A stretch of DNA of 45,762 bases, taken from an uncultured Bacilli bacterium (GTDB taxonomy: Bacteria; Bacillota_I; Bacilli_A; RF39; UBA660). Shown here piece by piece: positions 10,023-20,529 of the stretch. The stretch's first letter is position 1, and the number at the start of each line of letters is the position of its first letter. A model generated the notes under the pieces. The model made no database searches, had not been told where the DNA came from, and saw nothing but the letters and a program-made list of their open reading frames with translations. Position numbers and translations under genes: made by a program. Location: assembly GCA_947631205.1 (NCBI GenBank), contig CANRKL010000003.1, positions 1-45,762 of the forward strand, in the 5' to 3' direction.

Positions 10023-10347
10023 ATTTTATCCTTTCTATTAAATTTAAATATTTTTTTTCTAATTCTTGAAAACTATACTTATTGCAGTTTTCTTTCATTA
10101 TTATAATATAATCAAAATTAGTTCTCAACAAGTTTTTATATTTATCCATTATAACGCGCATTCTTCTTTTATTTTTGTTTCTTGTAACAGCATTGCCAAT
10201 TTTTTTAGTTATTGCAATTCCATAATGGTTAAATCTATATTTTGTAGGTCTAAAATATATGGATAAGCAATCATTTTTTTGATATTGGTTACGATGAATA
10301 ATTTCACTAAATTCTTGATGAGATTTAATCATTTCTATTTTTTTCAT
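10012..10347 (-). CDS. rnpA: Ribonuclease P protein component
   Basis: ORF 111 aa; GNAVTRNKNKRRMR motif; synteny. Confidence 0.93.
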   Translation of the reverse strand: MKKIEMIKSHQEFSEIIHRNQYQKNDCLSIYFRPTKYRFNHYGIAITKKIGNAVTRNKNKRRMRVIMDKYKNLLRTNFDYIIIMKENCNKYSFQELEKKYLNLIERIKYEK

Positions 10348-10373
10348 AGATAATTATCACCTTTTTCTAATTA

Positions 10374-10403
10374 ATAAAAAAAATTTCCACATTAAAAATG
10401 TGG
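10374..10403 (-). terminator. Hairpin + U-tract between rpmH and rnpA
   Basis: Minus strand directly after the rpmH stop: CCACATTTTTAATGTGG AAATTTTTTT. Confidence 0.55.
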
Positions 10404-10526
10404 CTATTTACATAATCTTTTGCGTCCTTTTTTTCTTCTATTTTTTAAAATATTAGTTTCTTTGCGTGCAAAAAATCCATGTTTTTTCTTACATTTCCTT
10501 TTATTAGGTTGATAAGTTCCTATCAT
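10404..10526 (-). CDS. rpmH: 50S ribosomal protein L34
   Basis: 40-aa ORF below the track cutoff: MIGTYQPNKRKCKKKHGFFARKETNILKNRRKKGRKRLCK; TYQPNKRK and GRKRL hallmarks. Confidence 0.95.
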   Translation of the reverse strand: MIGTYQPNKRKCKKKHGFFARKETNILKNRRKKGRKRLCK

Positions 10527-10619
10527 AAAGTTTTCCCTCCTTTTTTTAAAATCTTCATTATTATAATATTATTTTTTTTGAAAAGTCAACTTAAAATACA
10601 TATTTTCTTTGGGGAATTG

Positions 10620-10765
10620 ATTTTATTAACATATTAACAGCGATGTTGATAAAATTATTAACATAAATAACTTATTAACTTTTTATTAACACATGAAAAA
10701 ATATTGAATGTTGATAACTCAATTTTATCCCATAACTAAAGGAAAAGTGATGTGGATAACTTGTG
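10620..10765. promoter_or_regulatory. oriC upstream DnaA-box cluster
   Basis: TGTTGATAA 10644, TTATTAACA 10655, TTATTAACA 10683, TGTTGATAA 10709, consensus TGTGGATAA 10751, between divergent rpmH and dnaA. Confidence 0.85.
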
Positions 10766-10793
10766 AATTTTTTGTGAATTGTAAAAATTATCT

Positions 10794-10821
10794 TTGAAAA
10801 AATAGAAAATTGAGTTAAGAT
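10794..10821 (+). promoter_or_regulatory. Putative dnaA promoter
   Basis: TTGAAA - 16 nt - TAAGAT upstream of dnaA. Confidence 0.4.
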
Positions 10822-10860
10822 ATTGTTGAAAAATTTTATTAGACAGTGGGGTGGGATTTG

Positions 10861-12237
10861 ATGAACGAAAAATTATGGAATGCTTTCTTAGAAAAAATAT
10901 ATTCAGAAGTCAATTCTGCCTCTTATCATGCGTGGTTTAAGGATTTAAAATTAATATCGATAAATAACGATAAAATACAAATTCAAGTACCTATGGAAAT
11001 ACATAAGAGAATTTTAAATGAAAATTATTATAATTTGATTGATGATGTATTTTTTAAATTGACTAATGTAAATTATACTTTTGAATTTTTATTAAAAGAA
11101 GAGATTACTGACACTTTAGAAGTCAATGTGGATAATGTGGATAAATTAAATATTACAGATGAGGAATTAGAACCTAAGACTAAGGCTGATGATAATTTTA
11201 AGAGTAATTTAATTCCGAAAATGAACTTTGATAATTATATAGTAGGGGATTCTAATCGACTCGCTAAAGTGGCTGGAATGGAAGTAGCTGAACAACCGGG
11301 AAAAATTTATAATCCTTTGTTTATTTATGGTAAAAGTGGGTTAGGGAAGACACACTTAATGCACGCGATTGGCAATTATATTGTAAGTCACTCAAATAAG
11401 AAAGTTTTATACACAACAAGTGAAATGTTTAAAGATGATTATGTAAATATTACAAATAATGCTGGTAATAATATTGAAGTTGCGGCAGATTTTAAAAAGA
11501 AATATCGTGATATTGATGTTTTAATTATTGATGATATTCAGTATTTAGTGGGTGCAGATAAGACTCAACAAGAGTTTTTCCATACGTTTAATGCCTTACA
11601 TCAAGCCAAAAAACAAATTATCATTAGTTCTGATAGAAGTCCTGAGGATTTAAAGTTATTAGAAGAGAGACTTAGAAGTCGATTTATGTGGGGACTTCCT
11701 GTTGATATTTATCCACCAGATTATGAACTTCGATGTAAAATTATTAGACAAAAATTAAAAAATATGACTATTTCTACAAAAATTGATGAAAATGTTATTG
11801 AATATATTGCTAATAATTGTCAGAATGATATTAGATTTTTAGAGGGAACTATTAATAGACTAATGGCTTACACAGCTATGATTGTTCCTGAAAAAGTGGA
11901 TTTAAATTTTGCAGTTGAGGCTTTAGCTGATTATGTTAATCACAATATTTATTCTACTAGTAGCATTGAAGAAATTCAAAGAGCTGTGGCTAAGTATTTT
12001 AAAATTACCGTTGAGGATTTAAAAGGAAAAAGAAAGAGTGCTAATATAGCTTATCCAAGAATGATGGGGATGTATTTAGCAAGGACGCTGACTGGTGAAA
12101 ATTTAAATCGAATTGGCCTGGAATTTGGTGGTAGGGACCATTCGACAGTAATTCATGCTTGTGATAAGATTGAAAAAGATTTAAAAACTAATATAAAATT
12201 AGAACAACAATTAAAAGAAATTAGGAATTTGATGTAA
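10861..12237 (+). CDS. dnaA: Chromosomal replication initiator DnaA
   Basis: AAA+ (YGKSGLGKTHLMHAIGN), signature helix; C-terminal GGRDHSTVIHACDKI. Start ATG 10861 after GGGGTGGG RBS (track starts at GTG 10846). Confidence 0.98.
   Translation: MNEKLWNAFLEKIYSEVNSASYHAWFKDLKLISINNDKIQIQVPMEIHKRILNENYYNLIDDVFFKLTNVNYTFEFLLKEEITDTLEVNVDNVDKLNITDEELEPKTKADDNFKSNLIPKMNFDNYIVGDSNRLAKVAGMEVAEQPGKIYNPLFIYGKSGLGKTHLMHAIGNYIVSHSNKKVLYTTSEMFKDDYVNITNNAGNNIEVAADFKKKYRDIDVLIIDDIQYLVGADKTQQEFFHTFNALHQAKKQIIISSDRSPEDLKLLEERLRSRFMWGLPVDIYPPDYELRCKIIRQKLKNMTISTKIDENVIEYIANNCQNDIRFLEGTINRLMAYTAMIVPEKVDLNFAVEALADYVNHNIYSTSSIEEIQRAVAKYFKITVEDLKGKRKSANIAYPRMMGMYLARTLTGENLNRIGLEFGGRDHSTVIHACDKIEKDLKTNIKLEQQLKEIRNLM
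11127..11144 (+). promoter_or_regulatory. Two abutting consensus DnaA boxes inside dnaA
   Basis: TGTGGATAA|TGTGGATAA, zero spacing. Confidence 0.7.
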
Positions 12238-12391
12238 GATGTTGATAGATTTTAGAAAATGTGAAAAGTTATCGACATAATTTTCATTAATTTTGATTAG
12301 TTTTTAAGGTCAATTTTTAATGTTATTAACATTATCCACCGTATTATTAATAATATGATATATTTATATAAATAAGAAAGAAGGAAAAAAT
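12238..12391. promoter_or_regulatory. oriC downstream DnaA boxes and AT-rich unwinding region (dnaA-dnaN spacer)
   Basis: TTATCGACA (~12274), tandem TTATTAACA (12323) and TTATCCACC (12332), followed by GTATTATTAATAATATGATATATTTATATAAATAAG. Confidence 0.75.
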
Positions 12392-13510
12392 ATGAAATTT
12401 GCAATTGAAAAAAGTATATTATTAGAAAATTTAAATAATGTTATTAGAGGTATTTCTACTAAGAATGTAATTCCAGTGTTAAACGGAATAAAGTTTGAAC
12501 TTACTGATAAGGGGCTTACTTTACTTGCTAGTGATAGTGAACTTTCAGTAGAAACTTTTATTGAAAGTAAGTTGATTACTAACATTTCTCAAACTGGAAC
12601 TTTAATTATAAACAGTAAATATATTTTAGAAATTATTAGAAAGATGCCTAGTGATATTATTAATTTTGAAAGTGATGGAAATTTAAAAGTTAAGATTTTT
12701 TCTGATTTTAATGAATATAATTTAAATTGCTTAGACCCTAATGATTATCCAAATATTAAGTTGATAAGTCAAAAAGACCCAGTTATTATTAAGGCTGATT
12801 TGTTAAAAATGGTTATTAATCAAACATCATTTGCTATTTCTAATCAAGAATTAAGACCTATTTTAACGGGAATAAACTTTAAAATTACAGGAGATATTTT
12901 TGAATGTGTAGCAACAGATTCTTATCGTCTTTCTAAAAAAAATGTTAAACTAGATGACCCAGTTTTAAATGATATTAATATTGTTATTGCTGGAAGAAAT
13001 ATTATTGAATTAGAGAAAATATTAGTTGATGATGAGATTGTTACAATGAATGTTTTTAATAATAGAGTATTATTTGAGTATAAAAATATTAAGTTTCAAA
13101 CAACTATTTTAGCAGGAAGTTATCCTAATACTACTAATTTAATACCTACAGATTTTGAAATATTTGTTAAATTAAATCGTAATGATTTTGCAGATGCAGT
13201 TGATAGGGCGGCTTTACTTACTCAAGGAAAAGAAAAAAATATTATTAAAATGAAGATTGAAAATAAGAAGATGATTATTAATTCATATGCTTCAGAGATT
13301 GGAAAGACTGAAGAAACTTTAGCTGTGGATACTGATGAGAATTCTAATATTGATATTTCCTTTAGTGCTAGGTATATGTTAGAAGCTTTAAAGACTATTA
13401 AAGATGATGATATTTTAATATTATTAAATAATGATGTTAAGCCGATAATTATTAAACCTTTATCTGATGAGTCTTTAGTAGAACTTATTTTACCTATTAA
13501 AACTTATTAA
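12392..13510 (+). CDS. dnaN: DNA polymerase III beta sliding clamp
   Basis: ORF 372 aa; clamp features (VPVLNGIK-like, ATDSYRLS, C-terminal LILPIKTY); synteny. Confidence 0.97.
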   Translation: MKFAIEKSILLENLNNVIRGISTKNVIPVLNGIKFELTDKGLTLLASDSELSVETFIESKLITNISQTGTLIINSKYILEIIRKMPSDIINFESDGNLKVKIFSDFNEYNLNCLDPNDYPNIKLISQKDPVIIKADLLKMVINQTSFAISNQELRPILTGINFKITGDIFECVATDSYRLSKKNVKLDDPVLNDINIVIAGRNIIELEKILVDDEIVTMNVFNNRVLFEYKNIKFQTTILAGSYPNTTNLIPTDFEIFVKLNRNDFADAVDRAALLTQGKEKNIIKMKIENKKMIINSYASEIGKTEETLAVDTDENSNIDISFSARYMLEALKTIKDDDILILLNNDVKPIIIKPLSDESLVELILPIKTY

Positions 13511-13514
13511 TTAG

Positions 13515-13539
13515 CTTTCATTTTTTGAAAGTTTTTTTT
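13515..13539 (+). terminator. dnaN intrinsic terminator
   Basis: CTTTCA-TTTTT-TGAAAG then T-tract. Confidence 0.75.
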
Positions 13540-13610
13540 ATTTCGACAAATTTTTTGATATTTTGGTGATAATGTATGTTTAATTTCATAAATTGAGGGG
13601 AGTGATTTTG

Positions 13611-14078
13611 ATGAACAATTATGAAATTAATGAAAAAACTTTGGCTATTGTAGCTTGCCATGAAAATTTATCAAAAGTCTATGAAGAAGAAAAAACTATA
13701 TATGTTCATTGTAACGCTAATAAGATAATGGAGTATAGTTGTGAATATTTCGGAAGTAGCTTAGAGGGGAGGAAAAAAGGAACTTTATCGATGATTGGGG
13801 TTAATTATAAGCCACCAGTAATTGTTGAAGAAACAAAAGAATTGATATTTTTTCCAACTTCTTCGGACCGCAATAAGTTAAATTCGTGGATAAGTTTGCA
13901 ACATATTGCTAGGTATTATCATGATAATAGAAGAATGGTTATTTTATTTAAAAATGGAACTAAAATAAAATTAAATTTGTCTTATGGAATTATTGATAAT
14001 CAAATACTTAGGTCAACAAAGTTAGAAAGTGCTTTAAGGGGGCGTAAAAATAAAAAAAGTGATTTATTAAAGAATTAA
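13611..14078 (+). CDS. ComK-family competence transcription factor homologue
   Basis: YEINEKTLAIV, CEYFGSSLEGRKKGT, YKPPVIV, FFPTSS, WISLQHI, NGTKIKLNLSYGIIDNQILRSTKLE align with remembered B. subtilis ComK motifs. RBS GAGGGGAG before ATG 13611. Confidence 0.85.
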   Translation: MNNYEINEKTLAIVACHENLSKVYEEEKTIYVHCNANKIMEYSCEYFGSSLEGRKKGTLSMIGVNYKPPVIVEETKELIFFPTSSDRNKLNSWISLQHIARYYHDNRRMVILFKNGTKIKLNLSYGIIDNQILRSTKLESALRGRKNKKSDLLKN

Positions 14079-14096
14079 TTTGTGATATAATGATAG

Positions 14097-14130
14097 TAGG
14101 TATAGGAGTATTAGGATACCTATTATTTTT
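14097..14130 (+). terminator. Weak terminator/hairpin between comK-like gene and recF
   Basis: TAGGTAT...ATACCTA then TTATTTTT. Confidence 0.35.
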
Positions 14131-14158
14131 CTATATTTCAAAATTAAGGGGCATATTT

Positions 14159-15265
14159 ATGAAATTACAAGTTTTAAAGTTACATCATTTTCGAAATTAT
14201 GACCAATTAAGTATTATGTTTAATCCTCATCTTAATATTATTTATGGAAAAAATGGAGTAGGTAAAACAAATTTAATTGAATCAATTTATGTTTTAGCAA
14301 TAACGAGAACATTTCGGAATGTTAATGAAAAAGTTTTAATTTCTATAAATTCTTCACTAGCTAAGGTTGAAGGCAAGATTTTGAATGAGAAAAGGCAGGA
14401 AGATACTTATAGTATTTATTTAACTAAAGAAGGAAAAAAAGTTAAAATAAATAACAATAAAGTAATTAAAATTAGTGATTATATTACAAAAATTCCCATA
14501 GTTCTTTTTAATCCGGATGATTTAAAAATGATTAAAGATACTCCAAATACCAGAAGAAAGCAATTAAATATTGCTATTTCACAGTATAATGTTAATTATC
14601 TAAAAGATTTAACTATTTATAAAAAAATAATGAAACAAAGAAATTCATATTTGAAAAAATTAGTAGTTAATTCTAATCAATCTTTTGATTATTTAGATAT
14701 TTTAACTGACAAATTAATAAATTATGGCTTAAAAATTTTTGAAGAAAGAAAGAAATTTGTCGATTTTATTAATGAAAATTTAGAAAATCTTTATGAGAAT
14801 ATTACTAATTTATCGGGACTTAAAATTGTTTATAAGTCAGATTATGATAATTGTGATGTTACTAAATTAAAGAAAAATTATCAAAAAATGCTTCAAAAAG
14901 ATTTAACTTTTGGAAAAACTAATATAGGTATACATACTGATGATTTAGAATTTTTAATTGATGATAATAATTTAAAAGATTATGGTAGTGAAGGTCAACA
15001 AAAAAATGCAGTAGTTGCCTTTAAATTATGTGAATTACTTTTTTTAAAAACTAAATTAAATTTTGCCCCAATTTTAATTTTAGATGATATATTTAGTGAG
15101 TTAGATAAAGAAAAAATTCAAAATATTTTTAAATTATTAACTTCTGATATGCAAATTTTTATTACAACTACTGAATTAGATTTTTTAAATGATATTAATT
15201 TAAAAAATTACAAAACTATTGAAATATCTTCAGGGAAAGTAGAAAAGGAGAGAGATTATGAATAA
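14159..15265 (+). CDS. recF: DNA replication/repair protein RecF
   Basis: [54 protein letters not shown]. Start ATG 14159 after AAGGGG RBS. Confidence 0.96.
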   Translation: MKLQVLKLHHFRNYDQLSIMFNPHLNIIYGKNGVGKTNLIESIYVLAITRTFRNVNEKVLISINSSLAKVEGKILNEKRQEDTYSIYLTKEGKKVKINNNKVIKISDYITKIPIVLFNPDDLKMIKDTPNTRRKQLNIAISQYNVNYLKDLTIYKKIMKQRNSYLKKLVVNSNQSFDYLDILTDKLINYGLKIFEERKKFVDFINENLENLYENITNLSGLKIVYKSDYDNCDVTKLKKNYQKMLQKDLTFGKTNIGIHTDDLEFLIDDNNLKDYGSEGQQKNAVVAFKLCELLFLKTKLNFAPILILDDIFSELDKEKIQNIFKLLTSDMQIFITTTELDFLNDINLKNYKTIEISSGKVEKERDYE

Positions 15266-17174
15266 TAATGAACATTATAATGATAATGATATTCAGGTAT
15301 TAGAAGGCTTAGAAGCTGTTAGAAAAAGACCGGGAATGTACATTGGTAATACTAATGAAGCAGGATTACATCATTTAGTATGGGAAATTGTTGATAATGC
15401 TGTTGATGAAGCTTTAGCTGGATATTGTGATGATATTGAAGTTGAAATAGGAAAAGGAAATGTTATCACAGTTAAAGATGATGGTCGTGGAATGCCTACA
15501 GGAATGAACGCTAAAACAGGATTATCGACAATTGAAACGATTTTTACTGTGCTTCATGCTGGTGGAAAATTTGGGGGCGGAGGATATAAAGTTTCTGGAG
15601 GACTTCATGGAGTTGGAGCCTCTGTTGTTAATGCCTTGTCCGATTGGCTTGAAGTAAGAGTTTACCGTGATGGTAAAGTATATTATCAAAGATTTGAAAA
15701 TGGAGGACACCCAGTTGAACCTTTAAAAGTAATTGATAAGTGTAGTGAAGAGAGGACAGGAACAACTGTATCTTTTCATGCTGATGCTTCGATGTTTGAA
15801 ACAACTGTTTATAATTGGGATATTCTTTATAAAAGATTACAAGAAATGGCTTTTTTAAATAAAGGTATAAGAATTACTTTGATTGATCAGCGTGAAGATG
15901 AAAAACATGAAATTTTTCACTATAATGGGGGAATTATTGAATATGTACAAATGTTAAATAAAAATAAACAACCTTTATTTAATAACATAGTTTACGTTGA
16001 GGGAAGAGAAGATGACATTGCTTTAGAAGTTGCATTGCAATACAATGATTCTTATAATCCAGCAATTTATTCTTTTACAAATAATATTCATACTCCAGAG
16101 GGAGGAACTCATGAAGATGGTGTTAAACAAGCCCTTACTAGAGTTATTAATAATTATGCTAAAAATGCTAAGCTATTAAAAGAAAATGATGATAGTTTGA
16201 CAGGTGAGGATGTTAGAGAAGGAGTGACAATGATTATTTCTTGTAAGCATCCTAATCCACAATTTGAAGGACAAACTAAAACTAAGTTAGGAAATAGTGA
16301 GGTAAAAAAGATTGCTTCTGATATTTTTACGAATGGATTTGAAAGATTTTTAATGGAAAATCCTGATGCAGCAAGAGCTATTGTGGATAAGTGTATAACT
16401 GCTTCAAGAGCCAGATTAGCTGCTAAGAAAGCAAGAGAAATTACAAGAAGAAAAACAGCTTTAGATGGTTTTAATACTATTGGTAAATTGGCTGATTGTA
16501 CTAGTAAAGACGCTAGTATTTCCGAAATTTTTATAGTCGAGGGAGATAGTGCGAGTGGAACGGCTAAAGACGCTAGAATACCAAAAACACAAGCTATTTT
16601 ACCTTTAAGAGGTAAGGTTTTAAATGTTGAGAAAGCAAGATTGGATAAAGCGTTAGCTAATGAAGAAATTAGAACTATTATTACGGCCTTTGGGACTGGA
16701 ATAGGTGATGATTTTGATTTATCTAAGTTACGTTATAATAAGATTGTTATTATGACCGATGCTGATGTCGATGGGGACCATATTAGAATCTTGTTATTGA
16801 CCTTATTTTATCGCTTTTTTAGACCGATTGTAGAAGCGGGACACGTTTATGCGGCACTTCCTCCTTTATATAAAGTAACGTACGGAAAAAACATAAAATA
16901 CGTACAATCTGATGAAGAATTGGAGGTTTATCGTCAAACTTTACCAGCTAATGCTAAGCCTTTAGTCCAAAGATTTAAAGGGTTAGGGGAAATGGACGCG
17001 ATTGATTTAAGAGAAACAACTATGCACATTGAAAATCGTATTTTAAAAAGAATTACAGTTGAAGATACGATTGCAGCTGATAAAGTTTTCTCTGATTTAA
17101 TGGGAGAAGAAGTTCAACCTAGAAAGGATTATATAGAACAATATGGGCAATTTGCTCAAAATATTGACGCATAG
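15258..17174 (+). CDS. gyrB: DNA gyrase subunit B
   Basis: ORF 638 aa; [52 protein letters not shown]. Confidence 0.98.
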   Translation: MNNNEHYNDNDIQVLEGLEAVRKRPGMYIGNTNEAGLHHLVWEIVDNAVDEALAGYCDDIEVEIGKGNVITVKDDGRGMPTGMNAKTGLSTIETIFTVLHAGGKFGGGGYKVSGGLHGVGASVVNALSDWLEVRVYRDGKVYYQRFENGGHPVEPLKVIDKCSEERTGTTVSFHADASMFETTVYNWDILYKRLQEMAFLNKGIRITLIDQREDEKHEIFHYNGGIIEYVQMLNKNKQPLFNNIVYVEGREDDIALEVALQYNDSYNPAIYSFTNNIHTPEGGTHEDGVKQALTRVINNYAKNAKLLKENDDSLTGEDVREGVTMIISCKHPNPQFEGQTKTKLGNSEVKKIASDIFTNGFERFLMENPDAARAIVDKCITASRARLAAKKAREITRRKTALDGFNTIGKLADCTSKDASISEIFIVEGDSASGTAKDARIPKTQAILPLRGKVLNVEKARLDKALANEEIRTIITAFGTGIGDDFDLSKLRYNKIVIMTDADVDGDHIRILLLTLFYRFFRPIVEAGHVYAALPPLYKVTYGKNIKYVQSDEELEVYRQTLPANAKPLVQRFKGLGEMDAIDLRETTMHIENRILKRITVEDTIAADKVFSDLMGEEVQPRKDYIEQYGQFAQNIDA

Positions 17175-17177
17175 GGG

Positions 17178-19655
17178 GTGTTAGTTATGGATAAAATAGT
17201 TGAAAATAATATTGAAAAAGAAGTAAAAGATAGTTTTTTAAACTATTCAATGAGTGTTATAGTTGCAAGAGCTTTACCAGATTTACGTGATGGTTTAAAG
17301 CCTGTTCATCGAAGAATTTTATATTCAATGTATGATGCTGGTTATACTCCAGATAAGCCACACCGAAAAAGTGCAAGAATTGTTGGAGATGTAATGGGAA
17401 AATATCACCCACATGGTGATTCTTCAATTTATGATGCAATGGTGAGAATGGCTCAACCTTTTAGTTTTAGACATATGTTGGTTGATGGACATGGTAATTT
17501 TGGAAACTTAGATGGTGATGGGGCAGCAGCTATGCGTTATACAGAAGCTAGGTTGTCTCGGTTATCACTAGAAATGGTTAGAGATATTAATAAAAATACA
17601 GTTGATTTTGTTCCAAATTTTGAAGAAACTGAACAAGAACCGGTGATTTTACCTAGTAGATTCCCTAATATTTTAGTTAATGGAACTATGGGGATTGCCG
17701 TTGGAATGGCTACTAATATTCCTCCTCATAATTTAGGTGAAGTTATAGATGGTTGTGTAGCATATATAGATAATCCGTTAATTGATACAGATGGTCTTAT
17801 GCAGTATGTTAAAGGACCAGATTTTCCGACTGGTGCTTCTATTTTAGGTAATTCAGGAATTAGAAAAGCATATGAAACAGGTCGTGGAACAATTACTATA
17901 AGAGGAAAAGTGGAAATTGAAGAAGAAGATAATGGTAAATCAAAGATAATTGTTACTGAGTTACCTTATCAAGTAAATAAAGCTGAGTTTTTATCAAGAA
18001 TTGGTCAATTAGTAAGAGATAAAATTATTGATGGGATTACAGATTTACATGAAGAATCTAATTTAGAAAATCCAGTAAGAGTAGTTATTTACTTAAGACG
18101 TGATGCGAATGCAAATGTTGTTTTAAATAATCTTTATAAGCATACACAATTACAAGTTTCTTATGGTATTAATTTTTTAATGTTAGACCATAATAGACCA
18201 GTTGTTTTGCCTTTAAAAGACATTATTGTTAAGTATATAGAGTATCAAAAGGAAATAATTATTAGAAGAACGCAATTTGATTTAAAGAAAGCTGAAGATA
18301 GAGTCCATATTTTAGAGGGATTTAAGATTGCTTTAGATAACATTGATGAAGTTATCAACATTATTAGAAATAGTGAGACTGATGTTATAGCTAAAGAAAC
18401 TTTAATTAGTAAATTTGCTTTAGATGATATTCAAGCTGAAGCTATTTTAGAGATGAGACTAAGACGTTTAACTGGCTTAGAACGTGAAAAAATTGAAAAT
18501 GAACTAGCAGAATTGTTGAAATTAATTGATGAATTGAGAGCTATTTTAGCTAGTGATGAAAAGGTTTTAGCAATTATCCGTGAAGAATTATTAGAAATTA
18601 AGAAGAAGTATGCTGATGAACGACGTACTAATATTGATATGACAGCTATTGAATATATTGAAGATGAGTCTTTAATTCCAGAAGAAAATATTATGATTGC
18701 TTTAACTAATAAAGGATATATTAAAAGAACGATTGTTGATACTTTTAAATCACAAAATCGTGGCGGTGTTGGTGTTAAAGGAATGGGAACTAATGAAGAT
18801 GATTTTGTTGAACATTTACTTAACTTATCAACACATGATTATGTTTTATTCTTTACTAATAAGGGTAAGGTTTATCGTTTAAAAGGTTATGAAATTCCAG
18901 AGTTTAGCCGTCAATCTAAGGGATTACCTGTTATTAATTTGTTACAAATTGAAAAGGATGAGGCTATTAATTCTATTATTAGAATTAGTAAAGATGAAGA
19001 AAGTAAGTACTTATTATTTACAACTAAGAAAGGTATTATTAAGAAAACAAGTATTAGTGAATTTGATTCTATTAGAACAAATGGTAAAATTTGTATTAGC
19101 TTGAGGGATAGTGATGAACTTATTAGTGTTAGAAAGACTTCTGGTAACGATGTGGTTTTAATTGGTTCTAGTTCTGGTAGAATGTTAAAGATAAATGAGA
19201 GCGATATTAGGGTTTTAGGTAGAACTGCTAGTGGCGTTAAAGGTATGAATTTGGATGGTAATATTTGTATTGGAGCTGAGATTGCTACTGATGATGATAA
19301 AATTTTGATAGTTACTGAGAAGGGTTATGGAAAGCAAACAAATGTTCGTGATTATCGTTTGACTAATCGTGGTGGTAAGGGAGTAAAGGCTTTAAATATT
19401 ACTGATAAGAATGGTTCTATTGCATCATTTAGATTAGTAAGTGAAAATTCTGATGTTGTTATTATTACTGATGCGGGTACTTTAATTAGATTACCTTTAT
19501 CTCAAATATCTACATTGGGAAGAGTTACCCAAGGTGTTAGATTGATTAGTTTAAGAGATAATCAGAAAGTTTCAACTATAAGTATTGTAGCTCATGAAGA
19601 TAACGATAACATAGAGGTTGATGAGAATTTTGAAGATAATGAAAAAGAAGAATAG
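17178..19655 (+). CDS. gyrA: DNA gyrase subunit A
   Basis: ORF 825 aa; [36 protein letters not shown], GyrA-box QNRGGVG. Confidence 0.98.
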   Translation: MLVMDKIVENNIEKEVKDSFLNYSMSVIVARALPDLRDGLKPVHRRILYSMYDAGYTPDKPHRKSARIVGDVMGKYHPHGDSSIYDAMVRMAQPFSFRHMLVDGHGNFGNLDGDGAAAMRYTEARLSRLSLEMVRDINKNTVDFVPNFEETEQEPVILPSRFPNILVNGTMGIAVGMATNIPPHNLGEVIDGCVAYIDNPLIDTDGLMQYVKGPDFPTGASILGNSGIRKAYETGRGTITIRGKVEIEEEDNGKSKIIVTELPYQVNKAEFLSRIGQLVRDKIIDGITDLHEESNLENPVRVVIYLRRDANANVVLNNLYKHTQLQVSYGINFLMLDHNRPVVLPLKDIIVKYIEYQKEIIIRRTQFDLKKAEDRVHILEGFKIALDNIDEVINIIRNSETDVIAKETLISKFALDDIQAEAILEMRLRRLTGLEREKIENELAELLKLIDELRAILASDEKVLAIIREELLEIKKKYADERRTNIDMTAIEYIEDESLIPEENIMIALTNKGYIKRTIVDTFKSQNRGGVGVKGMGTNEDDFVEHLLNLSTHDYVLFFTNKGKVYRLKGYEIPEFSRQSKGLPVINLLQIEKDEAINSIIRISKDEESKYLLFTTKKGIIKKTSISEFDSIRTNGKICISLRDSDELISVRKTSGNDVVLIGSSSGRMLKINESDIRVLGRTASGVKGMNLDGNICIGAEIATDDDKILIVTEKGYGKQTNVRDYRLTNRGGKGVKALNITDKNGSIASFRLVSENSDVVIITDAGTLIRLPLSQISTLGRVTQGVRLISLRDNQKVSTISIVAHEDNDNIEVDENFEDNEKEE

Positions 19656-19672
19656 TGATGTTCTTCTTTTTT
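19642..19672 (+). terminator. gyrA terminator overlapping the stop codon
   Basis: AAAAAGAAGAA-TAGTGATG-TTCTTCTTTTTT. Confidence 0.7.
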
Positions 19673-19673
19673 A

Positions 19674-19689
19674 TGTTTCACGTGAAACA
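19674..19689. promoter_or_regulatory. parS: parS site 1 (TGTTTCACGTGAAACA)
   Basis: Perfect 16-bp palindrome matching the parS consensus TGTTNCACGTGAAACA. Confidence 0.9.
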
Positions 19690-19834
19690 TATATAAAATA
19701 TTTTTCTAAATTTATATATGTTTTTTATATGCTATATATAATAATTGAAATTAAAATAGTATGTATGTTTACTAATAGAAATATTTAAATTAAAAATAAT
19801 TTGTAGTTATAAGAAAAATAACTTAAAGAGACAA

Positions 19835-19850
19835 TGTTCCACGTGGAACA
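19835..19850. promoter_or_regulatory. parS: parS site 2 (TGTTCCACGTGGAACA)
   Basis: Perfect palindrome, parS-like. Confidence 0.88.
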
Positions 19851-20006
19851 TAAGTTAATAAGTAAACAAGATAATTTAAAAATAAAATTAAAACTAATAA
19901 ATAACTAATTATAAATTATGATTAATAAATAATAAAACGATTTACTTAAAACAAAAAATGAATTTAAAAAAGTTAGAAAGAAAAAAACTATAAAAAAATA
20001 AAACAA

Positions 20007-20022
20007 TGTTCCACGTGAAACA
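20007..20022. promoter_or_regulatory. parS: parS site 3 (TGTTCCACGTGAAACA)
   Basis: Exact match to B. subtilis-type parS. Confidence 0.92.
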
Positions 20023-20218
20023 TAAAAGTGGATAACTAAAAAATAAATTTAAATTCAAAGCAAAGCAAAGTTAATTAAAATAAAATATTTTATATAAATA
20101 AAAATAAGAAAAAATTATAATTATACTTTATAAATATGAAAGCATAACAAATTAAAAGTCAAGTATAAATATAAGTAAATAATAAAATAAAATAAAAAAC
20201 AATATAAAACATAAAATA

Positions 20219-20234
20219 TGTTCCACGTGGAACA
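20219..20234. promoter_or_regulatory. parS: parS site 4 (TGTTCCACGTGGAACA)
   Basis: Perfect palindrome. Confidence 0.88.
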
Positions 20235-20415
20235 TAATGTTCATAAGTTAAAAAATTATAACCATAATTCAAAAAAATTATAACAAAAAAATATAAAAAA
20301 TTTATCAATGATAAAATTAAACTTAATAATAAAATTTAAAAATAAAGTTTTATAAAATTAAAAAAATAAAAATAATTAAATATGATAAATGAAAAAACCA
20401 AAAAATAAAATCCAA

Positions 20416-20431
20416 TGTTCCACGTGGAACA
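20416..20431. promoter_or_regulatory. parS: parS site 5 (TGTTCCACGTGGAACA)
   Basis: Perfect palindrome. Confidence 0.88.
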
Positions 20432-20455
20432 TAACGTTCATAAGTCAAAAAACAA

Positions 20456-20471
20456 TGTTCCACGTGGAACA
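20456..20471. promoter_or_regulatory. parS: parS site 6 (TGTTCCACGTGGAACA)
   Basis: Perfect palindrome, 40 bp after site 5. Confidence 0.88.
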
Positions 20472-20529
20472 TTAAATATAAAAATTATAATATTTCTAAT
20501 AGTAAACAATATAGTTATGAACATTGTTG

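Noticed and set aside
4851-10266. + strand ORFs antisense to mnmG, mnmE, jag, yidC and rnpA
   Set aside because: Shadow ORFs of strongly supported minus-strand genes; no RBS or family signal.
12364-19104. Short ORFs at 12364(-), 15522(-), 17257(-) and 18889(+)
   Set aside because: Lie over dnaN, gyrB and gyrA in other frames; no independent support.
19690-20520. CRISPR array interpretation of the repeated GTTCCACGTGGAAC elements
   Set aside because: Repeats are 16-bp parS palindromes with irregular 40-212 bp spacing and no cas genes.
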